This document shows, piece by piece, positions 27,836 to 37,224 of a stretch of 64,000 nt of DNA (position 1 is its first letter; the number at the start of each line of letters is the position of its first letter). Source of the DNA: Pectinatus sp. (GTDB lineage: Bacteria; Bacillota; Negativicutes; Selenomonadales; Selenomonadaceae); assembly GCA_020025075.1 (NCBI GenBank), contig JAHHSR010000001.1, positions 51,523-115,522 on the forward strand, read 5' to 3'. The position numbers were made by a program, and so were the translations under genes. The notes below the pieces were generated by a model. That model saw only the letters and a program-made list of their open reading frames with translations, was not told where the DNA came from and did no database searches.

Positions 27836-28093
27836 CTAAAAAATACTCTCTTTTAATTTTTCACATAGTGCCGCATCTATATTCGTCTTCAAAGAACGCT
27901 CTAGGCGATGCGCTTTAAAAGCCTTTTCGATACATTCTTTATTTCTGCAAACATAGGCACCGCGACCGGCTTTTTTACCAGTCGCATCGATAGACAGCGT
28001 TCCCTTTTCATTCTTGACAATGCGCACCAAATCTCGCTTATCAAATAGTTGCTGGCAGCCTAAGCATAGGCGCTGCGGTATCTTTTTCTTCAT
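27836..28093 (-). CDS. ylxR: YlxR (DUF448) RNA-binding protein
   Basis: This 85-residue protein matches YlxR/RnpM: PQRLCLGCQQLFDKRDLVRI and the C-terminal GRGAYVCRNKECIEKAFK. In Bacillus subtilis the homologue binds RNase P RNA. It ends 4 bp before ylxQ. The start follows a GGAGG-like region just after nusA. Confidence 0.93.
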   Translation of the reverse strand: MKKKIPQRLCLGCQQLFDKRDLVRIVKNEKGTLSIDATGKKAGRGAYVCRNKECIEKAFKAHRLERSLKTNIDAALCEKLKESIF

Positions 28094-28114
28094 CGCTTAT
28101 CCTCCGCAAACAAG

Positions 28115-29227
28115 TCAATCAACAGAAAACGACTTTTCGCCCGTAACACTGACAGCAGTCATGCCATCATCGTCTAAATCGCCCTGCGCGGCTTGCGATT
28201 CGCTCTTTATATCTATCTTCCAGCCAGTAAGTTTAGCCGCCAGGCGCGCATTTTGGCCTTCCTTGCCAATAGCCAAGGAAAGCTGATGGTCAGGAACAAT
28301 GACGCGGGAAATTTTTTCATCCTCTTTCACGGCAACCGAAACAACCTTAGCAGGGCTAAGCGAATTAGCAATATATTTTACCGGGTCAGGATTCCATTTA
28401 ACTATATCAATCTTTTCGCCATGCAGCTCATCGACAATGGATTGCACGCGCATGCCACGCTGACCAACACACGAACCAACCGGGTCAATATCCTCTTCTT
28501 TTGAATAGACTGCAATCTTTGAGCGCATACCCGGCTCACGAGCCACAGATTTGATTTCGACCACACCATCGCTAATTTCTGGTACCTCAAGCTCAAAAAG
28601 GCGCTTCAAAAGCCCTGGGTGCGTGCGCGAAAAGAGAACCTGCGGTCCTTTGTTGTTATTTTTTACCTCTACTATGTAAAGTTTCATACGCTCGTTTAAA
28701 AGGTATCGCTCTGTCGGAATTTGTTCAGCAGGAGCGAGCAAGCCTTCGGCATTACCTAAGTCAATGATGACATTTTTTCCTTCGACGCACTGCACTGTTG
28801 CTGTTAAAATATCATTGACACGCTTTGAGTACTCATCAAATACATTGAGGCGTTCTGTTTCGCGAATACGCTGCACTACTACCTGACGAGCTGCCTGCGC
28901 TGCCAAGCGACCAAAATTACCCGGTGTCACTTCTTCCTCTATCGTATCGCCGATTTCATAGGCGCTATTTAAGCGACGCGCCTTGTCGAGTGATATTTCA
29001 GTGACATCATTTTGCGCTTCATCAACGACTGTCTTAATCGCATATACATGATATTCACCAGTATCGTGGTTAAGGGCAACGCGCACATTCTGTGCCGCAT
29101 TAAAATTCTTTTTGTAAGCTGCTGCTAAAGCTGCTTCAATAGCGCCAAAAAGGACATCAATGCTAATGCCCTTTTCTTTGCTTACTTCCCTGAACGCCCC
29201 AATTAAATCCTGTTTTTCCGTGCCCAA
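28115..29227 (-). CDS. nusA: Transcription elongation/antitermination factor NusA
   Basis: NusA binds RNA polymerase and controls pausing, termination and antitermination. The 370-residue protein has the N-terminal polymerase-binding domain (ISIDVLFGAIEAALAAAYKK), an S1 domain (VQCVEGKNVIIDLGNAEGLL) and KH domains (GQRGMRVQSIVDELHGEKID; IGKEGQNARLAAKLTGWKID). It lacks the C-terminal acidic repeats of E. coli, as usual for Firmicutes. The start is TTG at 29227, nine bases after AGGAGG; no ATG fits. Confidence 0.95.
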   Translation of the reverse strand: MGTEKQDLIGAFREVSKEKGISIDVLFGAIEAALAAAYKKNFNAAQNVRVALNHDTGEYHVYAIKTVVDEAQNDVTEISLDKARRLNSAYEIGDTIEEEVTPGNFGRLAAQAARQVVVQRIRETERLNVFDEYSKRVNDILTATVQCVEGKNVIIDLGNAEGLLAPAEQIPTERYLLNERMKLYIVEVKNNNKGPQVLFSRTHPGLLKRLFELEVPEISDGVVEIKSVAREPGMRSKIAVYSKEEDIDPVGSCVGQRGMRVQSIVDELHGEKIDIVKWNPDPVKYIANSLSPAKVVSVAVKEDEKISRVIVPDHQLSLAIGKEGQNARLAAKLTGWKIDIKSESQAAQGDLDDDGMTAVSVTGEKSFSVD

Positions 29228-29248
29228 TTAAAAAATCCTCCTAATTAA

Positions 29249-29692
29249 TTAAAAATCTATGTGCAGGCGAATGGTGGCTATCTTATCACGCGCCAAAGTC
29301 ATATTATCGTCAAGATATATTTCTGTGTCACTATGACCTGTGAGCTTGCCGGTAAATGTCTTTTGCCCTTCTATCGGCTGATACAATGTCACATCGACGG
29401 ATTTACCTTCTTCTCGAACCAAATCGCGTTCCTTTTTCAAAATACGGTCTAACCCTGGCGAAGACACTTCTAATATATAACTCGTGCCAATTAAGTCCTC
29501 TTTTTCCAAAAGGGCGTCTATTTTACCGCTCACTTGCTGGCAATCATCAAGGTCGACGCCACCTTCTTTATCGATAAAAATACGCAAGTACCAATTTTTT
29601 TCCTTGACGTATTCCACATCGACCAATTCATATTTTGTACCGTCCAAAAGCTTTTCGACTCGCTCTTGCACCGCTTCTTCTATTTTAGCCAC
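29249..29692 (-). CDS. rimP: Ribosome maturation factor RimP
   Basis: RimP (147 residues) assists 30S assembly. It has the N-terminal YELVDVEYVKEKNWYLRIFI and DLDDCQQVSGKID, and a C-terminal SH3-like part (FTGKLTGHSDTEIYLDD). The start is GTG at 29692 with AAGGGGAG upstream. It is the first gene of the rimP-nusA-ylxR-ylxQ-infB-rbfA-nrnA-truB operon, with a good promoter and a hairpin in its leader. Confidence 0.95.
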   Translation of the reverse strand: MAKIEEAVQERVEKLLDGTKYELVDVEYVKEKNWYLRIFIDKEGGVDLDDCQQVSGKIDALLEKEDLIGTSYILEVSSPGLDRILKKERDLVREEGKSVDVTLYQPIEGQKTFTGKLTGHSDTEIYLDDNMTLARDKIATIRLHIDF

Positions 29693-29712
29693 AATGCACT
29701 CCCCTTATAACA

Positions 29713-29742
29713 TGAAAGAGTGGGCTTGCACCCACTCTTTCA
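29713..29742 (-). promoter_or_regulatory. Hairpin in the rimP-nusA operon leader
   Basis: A perfect 12-bp stem (29713-29724 with 29731-29742) with a 6-nt loop lies between the rimP promoter and its GTG, about 20-50 nt after the expected transcript start. No U-run follows on the minus strand, so a simple terminator is unlikely. It could stabilise the mRNA 5' end or be a protein-binding site. Confidence 0.6.
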
Positions 29743-29767
29743 TCAATTGCTCATTTTTTGCCTTTTT

Positions 29768-29796
29768 ATTATATCACCATTCAAAATACTTGTAAA
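29768..29796 (-). promoter_or_regulatory. Promoter of the rimP-nusA-infB operon
   Basis: TTTACA (29796-29791) and TATAAT (29773-29768) are separated by exactly 17 bases on the minus strand. The start codon lies about 75 bp downstream. The promoter sits just after the yacP stop codon, so the operon need not depend on yacP transcription. Confidence 0.8.
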
Positions 29797-29816
29797 CCTT
29801 TCACCGCAGTTTATCT

Positions 29817-30771
29817 TCAATGTCTGCGGCGCAATTCTTCCAGTTTAGCCAAGACATCGGCATCAAGACGGTCCGAAAGAGAATTTCTTTGAAAAGAAAT
29901 TTTTTGAGGGACGATATATTCGCGCTTTAATTTCTTTTTTGCCGCCTTGATTCTGCTTCTGAGCTCCTTTACCGTAATGCGGTATGCACCGGCTCCCAAG
30001 ATAGCACTTTGCTCCGCGCCATCTGAAGTCACTACGAAGACATCCTTTCCTTCTCGCACTGCCTGATAGGCGAGCCTTTCAATATAGCTATCTGCTGTTT
30101 CTTTGGCCTTAGTCTGAGTTCCTTCAGAGAAGGGGAATATTCGCACCGGGACGCTGCTCCCGCTGCAGTCTTTTATAGACTTCTTTAGCTTTCGCTAAAG
30201 CATAGACTATATCTTTTCCTTATCCTTTTTAAGGACTTAGGCGGAACCGCTTCGGCTATCAAAAACTTATAGCCTACTTCCACTGGGGAATAGTCGTTGA
30301 ACTTTCTCCTGTTCGGAGCTTAGCTGCTGATTGGCAATTAAAAAGCGTTTAGGATTTAACCTTGCACCATCTGACCATTTTTTTCTGCTTTCGCCACCAT
30401 CGCGTTCAGGTTTCTTTCAACCTCGCGCTGTGGTATGGCCAGCTTTACGCGTTTCCAGCAATTCAATTCCTTTATGAGATAGCTTTCGCTACATACTCGT
30501 TTCCGAATATGCTTACTATTTTGCCACTTTAGCCGTAGCTTTAATAAATCACTTCAAAGTTCTTTCCTAATTTTTCAACAGAACCATTTGAATCAGTATA
30601 AAGAGCATCAAAAACCACCGATGTAAAATAATTTTCATAGGCACTATATTCTCTGAGCATTTCAATGAGCTTATCGCGTGCATAGGCGAAATCATCTCGC
30701 CAACGCATCAATTCTGGCCAGCAATTTAAGACATTGTATCCATCTACAATCATATGCGCCCGCATTGCCAT
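29817..30771 (-). CDS. yacP: YacP/Rae1-type NYN-domain ribonuclease, interrupted by a group I intron
   Basis: The gene is read as join of 30771-30544 (76 codons) and 30113-29817 (98 codons plus stop), giving 174 residues. B. subtilis YacP (Rae1), an mRNA endonuclease that acts in the ribosomal A site, is of similar length. Exon 1 holds MIVDGYNVLNCWPEL with the first catalytic Asp; exon 2 holds KAKETADSYIERL and VVTSDGAEQSAI with further acidic residues. The spliced junction reads FEVIY-TKAKETAD, which aligns without gap to the family. Unspliced, exon 1 meets TAA at the first intron codon. It follows rlmB by 11 bp, the normal Firmicute neighbourhood. Confidence 0.9.
30114..30543 (-). ncRNA. 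Group I self-splicing intron in yacP
   Basis: This 430-nt insert has the conserved group I core. P7 is GACTA (30295-30291) in the R element CAACGACTA paired with TAGTC (30209-30205) in the S element AAGATATAGTC. The P element AATTGCTGGAAAC and Q element AATCAGCAGC pair as P4. P3 is GGAAT/ATTCC. Other helices include P2 (30491-30512, GAAA loop), P6 (30306-30318) and P9 (30183-30200, GAAA loop), plus further stems before the end. P1 pairs the exon end UUUAU with GUAAG (30516-30512), giving the expected U-G at the 5' splice site; the last base is the omega G. No endonuclease ORF is present. The subgroup looks IA-like but was not resolved. Confidence 0.9.
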
Positions 30772-30782
30772 TCACCGCCCCA

Positions 30783-31667
30783 TCATTTACCGCTGCGCTG
30801 CTTTAGTGCCTCATACATCAAAATAGCCGCCGCGTTAGAAGCATTGAGTGAATTTACGCGACCGCACATGGGAATCCGAACTAAAAAGTCACACGCCTTT
30901 TGCACCTGCTGTGAGATGCCTTTGCCTTCACTGCCAATAACCAAAACAAGTGGTCCCTTTAAATCAGCTTCATAATAAGGCATCGTACCAGAACTTTCTG
31001 CCCCTGTTACCCAAAAGCCATTCTTTTTGAGCTTTTCCAAGGTCATGAGCAGGCTATTGACGCGCACTACCGGCATATACTCTACTGCACCAGCAGAAAT
31101 CATCGAAACAGTTGAAGAAAGTGGGCAACTGCGCCGCTTGGGAATGAGTACGGCATCGGCACCGGCAGCATCTGCCGTCCGGATAATGGCGCCAAGATTT
31201 TGCGGGTCCTCAATTTCATCAAGCATAATTAAAAACGGCGCACGGCCAAGGCGTTCTGCCTTTATAAGGACATCATCTAAATCAGCATAATCAATGGGAG
31301 CTGTATAAGCGGCAATTCCCTGATGATGCTGCGTACCGGTTAAAAGGTCTAATTTTTTGCGATTGAGCGTATTGACAACGACATGATTTTTGCGCGCAAG
31401 GAAAATTATTTCCTGCAGGGAACCGCCATGCGCGTTTTCAGCGACAATTACCTTATTTATGGAACGTCCATTTTTTAGAGCCTCCCGCACAGCATTGCGG
31501 CCGTAAATCAAATCGGGAGAAGGTGCTATAGCTTCATTTGGCAAAGAAATAGGTGCCGCTGCCTTCATAGATTCTTTGGGCGGCCTTTTTTCCTCGCCTT
31601 TATCATATCTTGCCGCCGAACGGCGGCTAGCAGGCTTTGACTGCTTATGCTTTATCTGTTTTTTCAT
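30783..31667 (-). CDS. rlmB: 23S rRNA (guanosine-2'-O-)-methyltransferase, TrmH/SpoU family
   Basis: This SPOUT methyltransferase likely modifies Gm2251 of 23S rRNA. A basic N-terminal tail of about 50 residues precedes the substrate-binding domain ([16 protein letters not shown]) and the knotted SAM domain with [32 protein letters not shown] and [23 protein letters not shown] at 31667 lies 9 bases after GGAAAGG; ATG at 31685 is possible but its signal abuts the codon. It overlaps thyX and precedes yacP, the usual order. Confidence 0.93.
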   Translation of the reverse strand: MKKQIKHKQSKPASRRSAARYDKGEEKRPPKESMKAAAPISLPNEAIAPSPDLIYGRNAVREALKNGRSINKVIVAENAHGGSLQEIIFLARKNHVVVNTLNRKKLDLLTGTQHHQGIAAYTAPIDYADLDDVLIKAERLGRAPFLIMLDEIEDPQNLGAIIRTADAAGADAVLIPKRRSCPLSSTVSMISAGAVEYMPVVRVNSLLMTLEKLKKNGFWVTGAESSGTMPYYEADLKGPLVLVIGSEGKGISQQVQKACDFLVRIPMCGRVNSLNASNAAAILMYEALKQRSGK

Positions 31668-32373
31668 CCTTTTTTTCCTTTCCATCCTTCAGGCGCTTTT
31701 TTATCATCTCGGAAAAATGACCGCAGGTCATCTCTCCTTCTGGGCAACGCCCCGTCTGAACACAGGCGGCGCCGGCATTTTTAAATAAAAGCGGTGCAAC
31801 CTTCTTGACTTCTGCCAACATCAAGTCGGCCATCTGCCTTATTTCCCACTGCGCTCTTAAACAGCAACGCAGCGAAAAGAAGTTAAGCAGTGAACGGGCA
31901 TTGAAAGTCAAGACCACTTTCGTTTCCGTCGCATTGGCAAGCACATAGCGCGCATCCTCTTTCGGCACGCCTAGCCGCGTAAGCTCTGCATAGCTTTGCC
32001 GCACCTTTTCCATGAGTTCCGAAAAACATCTGCTTGCCGCTTCATTTTGGGCAATCGAAGGCGGCATGATGTACTGAAAATCATGCTCAGCGACATATCG
32101 CTGCGACTGCTGAGAGTATGAGGCAATGCGATGGCGCACGAGCTGATGCGAAAGGACGCGCGAAACACCTTCAACAGCAAAAGTAAAACTAACATGCTCT
32201 AAAGTGGACATATGGCCAAGGCTGACTATTTTATTGATGAGCTTCGTTACCTGCTCATCGCTGAGCTTTTCCTCCAGTTCTTCTGCTCCAACAGGAGAAT
32301 AGCAAAGGCGGGCAGCCATTGCCACCGTCCTTTCCGGCTGCTGCGTGTAGCGCAATAATTTTACTTTCAACAT
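31645..32373 (-). CDS. thyX: Flavin-dependent thymidylate synthase
   Basis: ThyX makes dTMP from dUMP with FAD and methylene-tetrahydrofolate, independent of ThyA. The diagnostic motif [14 protein letters not shown] is present near residue 75. The start [18 protein letters not shown] at 32373 matches family length (242 residues); a longer frame to 32421 would abut the upstream hairpin. The C-terminal tail after [11 protein letters not shown] is Lys/Asp-rich and overlaps rlmB. Confidence 0.94.
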   Translation of the reverse strand: MLKVKLLRYTQQPERTVAMAARLCYSPVGAEELEEKLSDEQVTKLINKIVSLGHMSTLEHVSFTFAVEGVSRVLSHQLVRHRIASYSQQSQRYVAEHDFQYIMPPSIAQNEAASRCFSELMEKVRQSYAELTRLGVPKEDARYVLANATETKVVLTFNARSLLNFFSLRCCLRAQWEIRQMADLMLAEVKKVAPLLFKNAGAACVQTGRCPEGEMTCGHFSEMIKKRLKDGKEKKDEKTDKA

Positions 32374-32426
32374 ATAAAAACCAGCTGGCAAGGGCCAGCC
32401 ATTTTCCTTTCTTTTTATCATTAACC

Positions 32427-32462
32427 CACAAAAGCGACTATTATAAAATAGTCGCTTTTGTG
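32427..32462 (-). terminator. Hairpin between guaB and thyX, probable terminator
   Basis: A perfect 15-bp stem (32427-32441 with 32448-32462) with a 6-nt loop lies just after the IMP dehydrogenase stop codon. There is no strong U-run on the minus strand, so termination may be partial. Confidence 0.5.
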
Positions 32463-32476
32463 CCTATCCATCTATT

Positions 32477-33982
32477 TTATTCGCGGGAGAACTTATCCTT
32501 CAAGATGACATCATGCGAGCCGCCTTCGACAATACTCGTCGCCGAAACGAGCGTCAATTTAGCCTTTTGCTGAAATTCCTTAATCGTCAAAGCGCCGCAG
32601 TTGCACATCGTCGAACGCATCTTGCTAAGAGAAAGAGAAACGTTATCCTTAAGCGAGCCAGCATACGGCACATAAGAATCAACGCCTTCTTCAAACGAGA
32701 GCTTCTTTTCGCCGCCCATATCATAACGCTGCCAATTGCGCGCACGATTGGAGCCTTCACCCCAATATTCCTTGAGATACGTGCCGTTGATGCGGACTTT
32801 ATTGGTCGGGCTTTCATCAAAGCGCGAGAAATAGCGGCCGAGCATCATAAAATCAGCGCCCATCGCCAAAGCCAGTGTCATGTGATAGTCATTGACAATG
32901 CCGCCGTCAGAGCAAATGGGGATATAAACGCCCGTTTCTTTATAATATTCATCGCGCGCCCGTGCCACATCAATTACAGAGGTAGCCTGACCACGGCCAA
33001 TCCCCTTTGTTTCGCGCGTAATGCAGATAGAACCACCGCCAATGCCGACCTTAATAAAGTCAGCGCCAGCTTCTGCCAAGAAACGGAAACCTTCTGCATC
33101 GACGACATTGCCCGCTCCGACCATTACCTTATCGCCAAAATTTTCATGAATGTACTTCAAGGTAATCCGCTGCCATTCGCTAAAACCTTCCGAAGAGTCA
33201 ATGCAAAGAACATCGGCACCCGCTTCTAAAAGTGCGGGCACGCGCTGTGCATAATCGCGCGTGTTGATACCCGCGCCGACGATATAACGTTTTTTGCTGT
33301 CGATGAGCTCATCTTTGTGCTCCTTGTTATCGGTATAGTCTTTACGAAATACCATATAGCGAAGGCGCTGATTCTTGTCTACGAGAGGCAGCATATTGAG
33401 CTTATTATCCCAAATGATATCATTGGCTGCCGATAAAGAAGTAGTTTCGGCATCGGCATAGATTAGCTTTTCAAACGGCGTCATAAATTCACAAGCGGGC
33501 GTATCCATGGACATGCGCGTAATGCGGTAATCGCGGCTTGTCACGATGCCGAGCAGCTTGCCAGTCGGCGTACCATCTTCCGTCACGGCCATTGTCGAAT
33601 GGCCAGTCTTATCCTTTAATTCCAAGATTTCGCCCAGCTTCGTCGAAGGCTTGATATTTGAGTCGCTGCTCACAAAACCAGATTTATAATTTTTGACGCG
33701 CATAACCATTTCTGCCTGGTCTTCAATTGACTGCGAGCCATAAATAAAGGAAATACCACCTTCCTTGGCAAGGGCAATCGCCATCGTGTCATTTGATACG
33801 GCCTGCATGATAGCCGAGGTCATCGGTATATTCAAGCTGATGCGCGGTTCTTCACCCTTTTTAAATTTGACGAGCGGTGTTTTTAAAGATACATTAGCAG
33901 GAATGCACTTGTCGGACGAGTAGCCCGGCACCAACAGATATTCTCCAAAAGTATGGGATGGTTCTTCGTAAAAGTATGCCAA
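32477..33982 (-). CDS. guaB: Inosine-5'-monophosphate dehydrogenase
   Basis: This 501-residue enzyme oxidises IMP to XMP, the committed step of GMP synthesis. It has [14 protein letters not shown] early, a CBS pair (about residues 100-230), then [20 protein letters not shown], and the loop [15 protein letters not shown] whose Cys forms the covalent adduct. [25 protein letters not shown] and the flap region follow. The sequence is of the divergent GuaB type with extra C-terminal residues. The start is TTG at 33982, eight bases after GAGGT, with its own strong promoter. Confidence 0.93.
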   Translation of the reverse strand: MAYFYEEPSHTFGEYLLVPGYSSDKCIPANVSLKTPLVKFKKGEEPRISLNIPMTSAIMQAVSNDTMAIALAKEGGISFIYGSQSIEDQAEMVMRVKNYKSGFVSSDSNIKPSTKLGEILELKDKTGHSTMAVTEDGTPTGKLLGIVTSRDYRITRMSMDTPACEFMTPFEKLIYADAETTSLSAANDIIWDNKLNMLPLVDKNQRLRYMVFRKDYTDNKEHKDELIDSKKRYIVGAGINTRDYAQRVPALLEAGADVLCIDSSEGFSEWQRITLKYIHENFGDKVMVGAGNVVDAEGFRFLAEAGADFIKVGIGGGSICITRETKGIGRGQATSVIDVARARDEYYKETGVYIPICSDGGIVNDYHMTLALAMGADFMMLGRYFSRFDESPTNKVRINGTYLKEYWGEGSNRARNWQRYDMGGEKKLSFEEGVDSYVPYAGSLKDNVSLSLSKMRSTMCNCGALTIKEFQQKAKLTLVSATSIVEGGSHDVILKDKFSRE

Positions 33983-34019
33983 AACAACTACCTCTTCTCT
34001 CTTAATGTTTTAAATAAAA

Positions 34020-34048
34020 ATAATAATACAATTGGCGTTTCATGTCAA
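34020..34048 (-). promoter_or_regulatory. Promoter of guaB
   Basis: A consensus TTGACA (34048-34043) and TATTAT (34025-34020) are separated by 17 bases, about 38 bp before the TTG start. This is the best -35 match seen in the window. No guanine riboswitch can be recognised in the short leader. Confidence 0.85.
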
Positions 34049-34098
34049 TAGAAAGCCGTAAAATAATAGCGGCAATAGCCGCTTGATTGAAATTATTA

Positions 34099-34132
34099 TA
34101 ACAAAAAACTGCTGTTTTTAGCAACAGCAGTT
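34099..34132 (-). terminator. Terminator of the recA-recX operon
   Basis: A 10-bp stem (34107-34116 with 34123-34132) has a 6-nt loop and is followed on the minus strand by a U-rich run. It lies 40 bp after recX. Confidence 0.75.
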
Positions 34133-34172
34133 CATTACCATCACGAGAAAAAGTCATGGGGAAAAATGAGCC

Positions 34173-34670
34173 TTAATAAAATTCATCCGTATCTGCATTT
34201 TCTTCCTGGCGCTCGGTCATAAAAAGGCGCACAGCACGACTGCTATCTGCGGCAGAAAATCCCTTGCGGTAAAGGTACTGAAAATATTTTTCGCGCGTTT
34301 GCGGACGGAGAAAATGCTGGCGTAAAAGGCTCAAAGCCGTTTCTTCGCCATAAGAATCAGTATCCATTTGCGCAAGGCTCGCCTCTACGAGTTCCTTAGA
34401 AAAGCCTTTCGCCTGCAATTTAACGCGAATAGCCAGCAAGCTATTTTTTCTTTCCTGCAAATAAAGGCGGCACTGCCGCAAGCAAAGCCCTTCATCATCG
34501 AGATAATGGCGCGCCCGCAGCTTCGATAGAGCCGTTTCAATTTCCGAAGGCGAATACAAGCAACGCCGCAGCTTATCACCTAGCTGCTTTTCGCTGTAAT
34601 CGCGCACGGAAAGCCAGTCAACAGCCTTTTCTAGGGCTGTTTTAGATGGTTTACTTTTCTGCCTGTTCAT
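34173..34670 (-). CDS. recX: Regulatory protein RecX
   Basis: RecX (165 residues) modulates RecA filaments. The three-helix repeats are visible: [41 protein letters not shown] and [14 protein letters not shown]. It overlaps the 3' end of recA by 20 bp, so the two are coupled. The C-terminal residues are acidic and not conserved. Confidence 0.92.
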   Translation of the reverse strand: MNRQKSKPSKTALEKAVDWLSVRDYSEKQLGDKLRRCLYSPSEIETALSKLRARHYLDDEGLCLRQCRLYLQERKNSLLAIRVKLQAKGFSKELVEASLAQMDTDSYGEETALSLLRQHFLRPQTREKYFQYLYRKGFSAADSSRAVRLFMTERQEENADTDEFY

Positions 34671-35775
34671 CTTTTGCCTGAGGCTTATCTAAAGAAGCCG
34701 CCTTTTTAACAGCCGGTGCCGCTTCCTTACTCTTTTCTTTAGCCATATCTTTTTCTTCTTCTGGCTGATTTTCCTTTTGCACCTTCGCTCTTATTTTATC
34801 TTCTATTTCTTGGGCTAGCTGCGGATTTTCTTTTAAGAATTGCTTGGCATTTTCCTTGCCTTGCCCCAAGCGCGTGCCAGCATAGGAATACCACGTACCG
34901 CTTTTGTCGATAATATCCATAGAGCTGCCAAGGTCAATAATGCAGCCTTCACGCGAAACACCTTCACCGTACATGATGTCAAATTCAGCCTGCTTGAAAG
35001 GCGGTGCAACCTTATTTTTGACAACCTTGATGCGCGTCCGATTGCCGATTACCTCATTGCCCTGCTTGATGGAATCAATGCGGCGCACGTCAAGTCTGAT
35101 AGTCGCATAAAATTTAAGAGCGCGTCCACCCGTTGTCGTCTCCGGATTGCCAAACATGACGCCAACTTTTTCACGAATCTGGTTAATAAATACGGCCGTC
35201 GTACGCGATTTGCTGATATAACCGGTGAGCTTGCGCATAGCCTGCGACATGAGGCGGGCCTGCAAGCCAACGTGAGAATCCCCCATTTCCCCTTCAATTT
35301 CAGCCTTGGGGACAAGCGCTGCCACTGAGTCGATGATGATAATATCAATGGCGCCGCTTCTGACAAGCGCATCAGCTATATCCAGTGCTTGCTCGCCGTT
35401 ATCCGGCTGCGCCAAAAGCAGATTATCGACATCAACGCCGAGGCGCTTGGCGTAGACGGGGTCTAGCGCATGCTCTGCATCAATAAAGGCTGCCGTGCCA
35501 CCAGCTTTTTGTGCCTCGGCAATCATATGCAAGGCAATAGTGGTCTTACCAGATGATTCTGGACCATAGACCTCAATAATTCTGCCGCGCGGCACGCCAC
35601 CCACGCCCAAGGCAATATCAAGGGACAAATTTCCCGTATGAATTACCTCGATATTCATATTTACAGCCGCTTCTCCCAGGCGCATAATCGCCCCTTTACC
35701 AAAGTCGCGTTCAATCTGCTTTAGGGCATTTTCCAGTGCCTGTTCTTTATTCATTGCTTGATTTTTATCTACCAT
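34651..35775 (-). CDS. recA: Recombinase RecA
   Basis: RecA (374 residues) drives homologous recombination and SOS induction. Present are the Walker A motif GPESSGKTT, Walker [13 protein letters not shown], the L2-region [18 protein letters not shown] and the N-terminal [18 protein letters not shown]. The C-terminal tail of about 40 residues is rich in Lys, Glu and Ala and longer than usual. The ATG at 35775 follows GGAAAGG at long spacing; an ATG seven codons later also fits. No obvious LexA box was found near the promoter. Confidence 0.97.
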   Translation of the reverse strand: MVDKNQAMNKEQALENALKQIERDFGKGAIMRLGEAAVNMNIEVIHTGNLSLDIALGVGGVPRGRIIEVYGPESSGKTTIALHMIAEAQKAGGTAAFIDAEHALDPVYAKRLGVDVDNLLLAQPDNGEQALDIADALVRSGAIDIIIIDSVAALVPKAEIEGEMGDSHVGLQARLMSQAMRKLTGYISKSRTTAVFINQIREKVGVMFGNPETTTGGRALKFYATIRLDVRRIDSIKQGNEVIGNRTRIKVVKNKVAPPFKQAEFDIMYGEGVSREGCIIDLGSSMDIIDKSGTWYSYAGTRLGQGKENAKQFLKENPQLAQEIEDKIRAKVQKENQPEEEKDMAKEKSKEAAPAVKKAASLDKPQAKDEQAEK

Positions 35776-35837
35776 TTATCGAAAATCAACCTTTCCAAAA
35801 CTCAATTAAGTCAGTGAAAATAAGTGTCATTACTTTG

Positions 35838-35866
35838 ATTATACAAAAATCAAGCTAGAAAAGCAA
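35838..35866 (-). promoter_or_regulatory. Promoter of recA
   Basis: TTGCTT (35866-35861) and TATAAT (35843-35838) are 17 bases apart on the minus strand, about 60 bp upstream of the ATG. It starts 41 bp after the SDR gene ends, so recA is probably expressed separately from that gene. Confidence 0.75.
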
Positions 35867-35906
35867 TAAAAAAATAAAGAAATCCGAATATAGCTGTAAA
35901 TATATC

Positions 35907-36677
35907 TTAACTACAAGTCAAACCGCCATCAACCGTCCATGCTGCCCCCGTCACAAATGATGCCTTTTCAGAGGCCAAGAAAAAGACAACCTCGGCAATT
36001 TCCTGTGCCGTGCCAATGCGACCCAGCGGATAAAGGGCTTCCGTCGCCTTTTTAATATCGTCGCTCGTATACTGCGCATCGGTAAGCGGCGTATCAATAT
36101 CGCCAGGGCAAACGCAATTGACGCGTATGCCATACATTGCCAGCTCAAGTGCCAAAGCCTTGCTAAAGACCGTAATGGCACCTTTAGCGGCACAATAGGC
36201 CGTGCAGTAATAGTTGCCATTTAATCCTGCATCCGAAGAAAGGTTGACAATAGCCGGATTTTGCTCGCTGCCTTTTAAATGCGGCAAAAGATACTTGCAC
36301 ATAAAATACGTTCCCTTGACATTGACATTCATTATTTCGTCAAACGCTTCTTCTTCCATGTCGTCAATAGCTCTTTCGCAATAACGGCCAGCCGAATTTA
36401 CCAAAACATCAATAGTGCCAAAATATTTGCTGATGATTTGTGCTAATTTTTTACATTCTTCAACTTTTCCTACATCTGCTTCCAAGAAATGATAGCGGCC
36501 AGCATCGCCTTCCGGCAAATCCTTGAGCACAGCTTCATACTTGTGCTTATGCCTTCCAATGGCAATTATATTGTCGCCATTGCGCAAAAAAATCTTGGCT
36601 GTCGCAGCACCAATGCCAGACGTGCCGCCTGTAATTACTATATTTCGCAAATTTATCGCCACCATTCCATGCGGCAT
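35907..36677 (-). CDS. Short-chain dehydrogenase/reductase
   Basis: This 256-residue classical SDR has the cofactor motif TGGTSGIGAATAKIF, NSAGRY, the active-site Ser-Tyr-Lys arrangement (NLSSDAG, YCAAKGA) and the C-terminal FVTGAAWTVDGGLTC. The substrate cannot be inferred; the family covers 3-oxoacyl-ACP reductases and many sugar or alcohol dehydrogenases. AAAGGGGTGAT is unusually far (about 14 bases) from the ATG at 36677; an in-frame TGA lies just upstream, so a longer protein is excluded. Confidence 0.85.
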   Translation of the reverse strand: MPHGMVAINLRNIVITGGTSGIGAATAKIFLRNGDNIIAIGRHKHKYEAVLKDLPEGDAGRYHFLEADVGKVEECKKLAQIISKYFGTIDVLVNSAGRYCERAIDDMEEEAFDEIMNVNVKGTYFMCKYLLPHLKGSEQNPAIVNLSSDAGLNGNYYCTAYCAAKGAITVFSKALALELAMYGIRVNCVCPGDIDTPLTDAQYTSDDIKKATEALYPLGRIGTAQEIAEVVFFLASEKASFVTGAAWTVDGGLTCS

Positions 36678-36785
36678 GAAATGATAGACTAATCACCCCT
36701 TTTTCTAGTTTTTCACCCCGCCGCTAAGGTAATCTAAAGCAAAAGCACCATCTTATTGTAAATGGGCCTTTCTCCTCAATAGGGT

Positions 36786-36817
36786 TAAAAAAATGCAGAG
36801 TCCATTGCAGACTCTGC
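36786..36817 (-). terminator. Terminator of hup
   Basis: An 8-bp stem (36795-36802 with 36810-36817) has a 7-nt loop and is followed on the minus strand by seven T residues. It lies 16 bp after the HU stop codon. Confidence 0.85.
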
Positions 36818-36833
36818 GTAACAGAAAATCAAA

Positions 36834-37109
36834 TCAGTTGTTTACGGCATCTTTCAACGCTTTGCCTGCTTTAAATACAGGGTTCTTAGATGCGGCAATG
36901 GTAATTTCCTTGCCATTTTGCGGATTTCTTCCCTTGCGGGCAGCACGTTCTCTTACTTCAAATGTACCAAAGCCGATAATCTGAACTTTATCTTCCGCTA
37001 CTAATGCGCTTTGCACGCTTGCAAAAACTGCATTTACAGCCTTTTCTGCATCTTTTTTGGTCAAACCAGCTTGTTCAGCAACGCTGGCAACTAATTCGGT
37101 TTTATTCAC
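36834..37109 (-). CDS. hup: DNA-binding protein HU
   Basis: HU (91 residues) is the nucleoid protein that bends [26 protein letters not shown] and the beta-arm [18 protein letters not shown] are diagnostic. The start is GTG at 37109, with AAGGAGG upstream. It is monocistronic, with its own promoter and terminator. Confidence 0.97.
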   Translation of the reverse strand: MNKTELVASVAEQAGLTKKDAEKAVNAVFASVQSALVAEDKVQIIGFGTFEVRERAARKGRNPQNGKEITIAASKNPVFKAGKALKDAVNN

Positions 37110-37152
37110 GAATATAGCCTCCTTTTCATTTCTTACCTTCTTTCAATTCGCT

Positions 37153-37181
37153 ATGATACCCTTTATTCCTTTTTTTTGCAA
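37153..37181 (-). promoter_or_regulatory. Promoter of hup
   Basis: TTGCAA (37181-37176) and TATCAT (37158-37153) are 17 bases apart, about 44 bp upstream of the GTG start codon. Confidence 0.75.
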
Positions 37182-37224
37182 GGTTTTTTCTTGTTTTTAA
37201 CAAAAAAAACCAAAAAAACCCCTC

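Noticed and set aside
30114..30146. A separate gene starting at GTG 30146 and running into the second half of yacP
   Set aside because: The first 11 codons are intron sequence, there is no convincing ribosome binding site, and the rest is the C-terminal half of one nuclease.
29817..30771. yacP as a frameshifted pseudogene or a gene hit by a small insertion sequence
   Set aside because: The insert has no transposase, no terminal inverted repeats and no target duplication, and it carries the full group I core. Its exact removal restores the frame and family length.
34651..35906. LexA (SOS) operator at recA
   Set aside because: No GAAC-N4-GTTC-type palindrome was seen near the -35/-10 pair.
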